Positions 5,390 through 5,398 of a stretch of DNA of 5,398 nt are shown in pieces (position 1 is the stretch's first letter; every line of letters starts with the position of its first letter). Under the pieces are notes generated by a model, which had not been told where the DNA came from, ran no database searches, and saw only the letters and a list, made by a program, of their open reading frames with translations. The position numbers were made by a program, and so were the translations under genes. Origin of the DNA: an uncultured Sphingopyxis sp. (lineage in GTDB: Bacteria; Pseudomonadota; Alphaproteobacteria; Sphingomonadales; Sphingomonadaceae); the NCBI GenBank assembly GCA_937957805.1, contig CALFXW010000130.1, forward strand, positions 1 through 5,398, given 5' to 3'.

Positions 5390-5398
5390 GAATCTCGC

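Noticed and set aside
1..5398. CRISPR array, tRNA/rRNA, integrase, transposase, toxin-antitoxin or defence genes
   Set aside because: None was found: there are no regularly spaced repeats, no cloverleaf or rRNA sequence, and the coding space is filled by housekeeping genes.

Overview
The window reads as ordinary chromosome from a GC-rich alphaproteobacterium, most likely a sphingomonad (Sphingopyxis/Sphingobium/Novosphingobium-like). This is inferred from the protein flavour of the cysteine desulfurase, SHMT and small alpha/beta hydrolase, and from strongly G/C-ending codons; no marker in the window settles the genus.

Layout. (i) 1-690, minus strand: the N-terminal 230 residues of a group I (IscS/NifS-like) cysteine desulfurase, starting at a GTG and running off the left edge. 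(ii) 691-818: a divergent control region with two adjacent perfect palindromes and a plausible plus-strand sigma70-type promoter. (iii) 819-1475, plus: a COG2945-type small alpha/beta hydrolase. (iv) 1482-1706, minus: a small protein with two predicted membrane helices, convergent with the hydrolase. (v) 1707-2116: about 410 bases without a confident gene. It holds a symmetric nested palindromic repeat (about 1734-1895, with a perfect 25-bp stem at its centre), a possible 25-52 residue membrane peptide on the minus strand (1889-2047), a G/C-run hairpin and a 13-bp tandem direct repeat just upstream of rpiB. (vi) 2117-5389, plus: a compact gene run rpiB - glyA - small membrane protein - nrdR - trmJ, with gaps of 15, 37 and 3 bases and a final 4-base ATGA overlap.

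How the genes fit together. The plus-strand run looks like one operon joining pentose-phosphate isomerisation (RpiB), one-carbon and glycine supply (GlyA, which feeds thymidylate and purine synthesis), control of ribonucleotide reductase genes (NrdR) and tRNA modification (TrmJ): a nucleotide and translation housekeeping set. The 93-residue membrane protein inside it has no function I recognise. On the left, the desulfurase mobilises sulfur for Fe-S clusters. Its leader carries a TTGCGA-N5-TCGCAA palindrome resembling an alphaproteobacterial Fur-type operator, which would suit iron control of Fe-S assembly.

I see no previously undescribed multi-gene system. The most unusual items are the paired palindromes at 707-740, the three-hairpin repeat and the two small membrane-protein genes.
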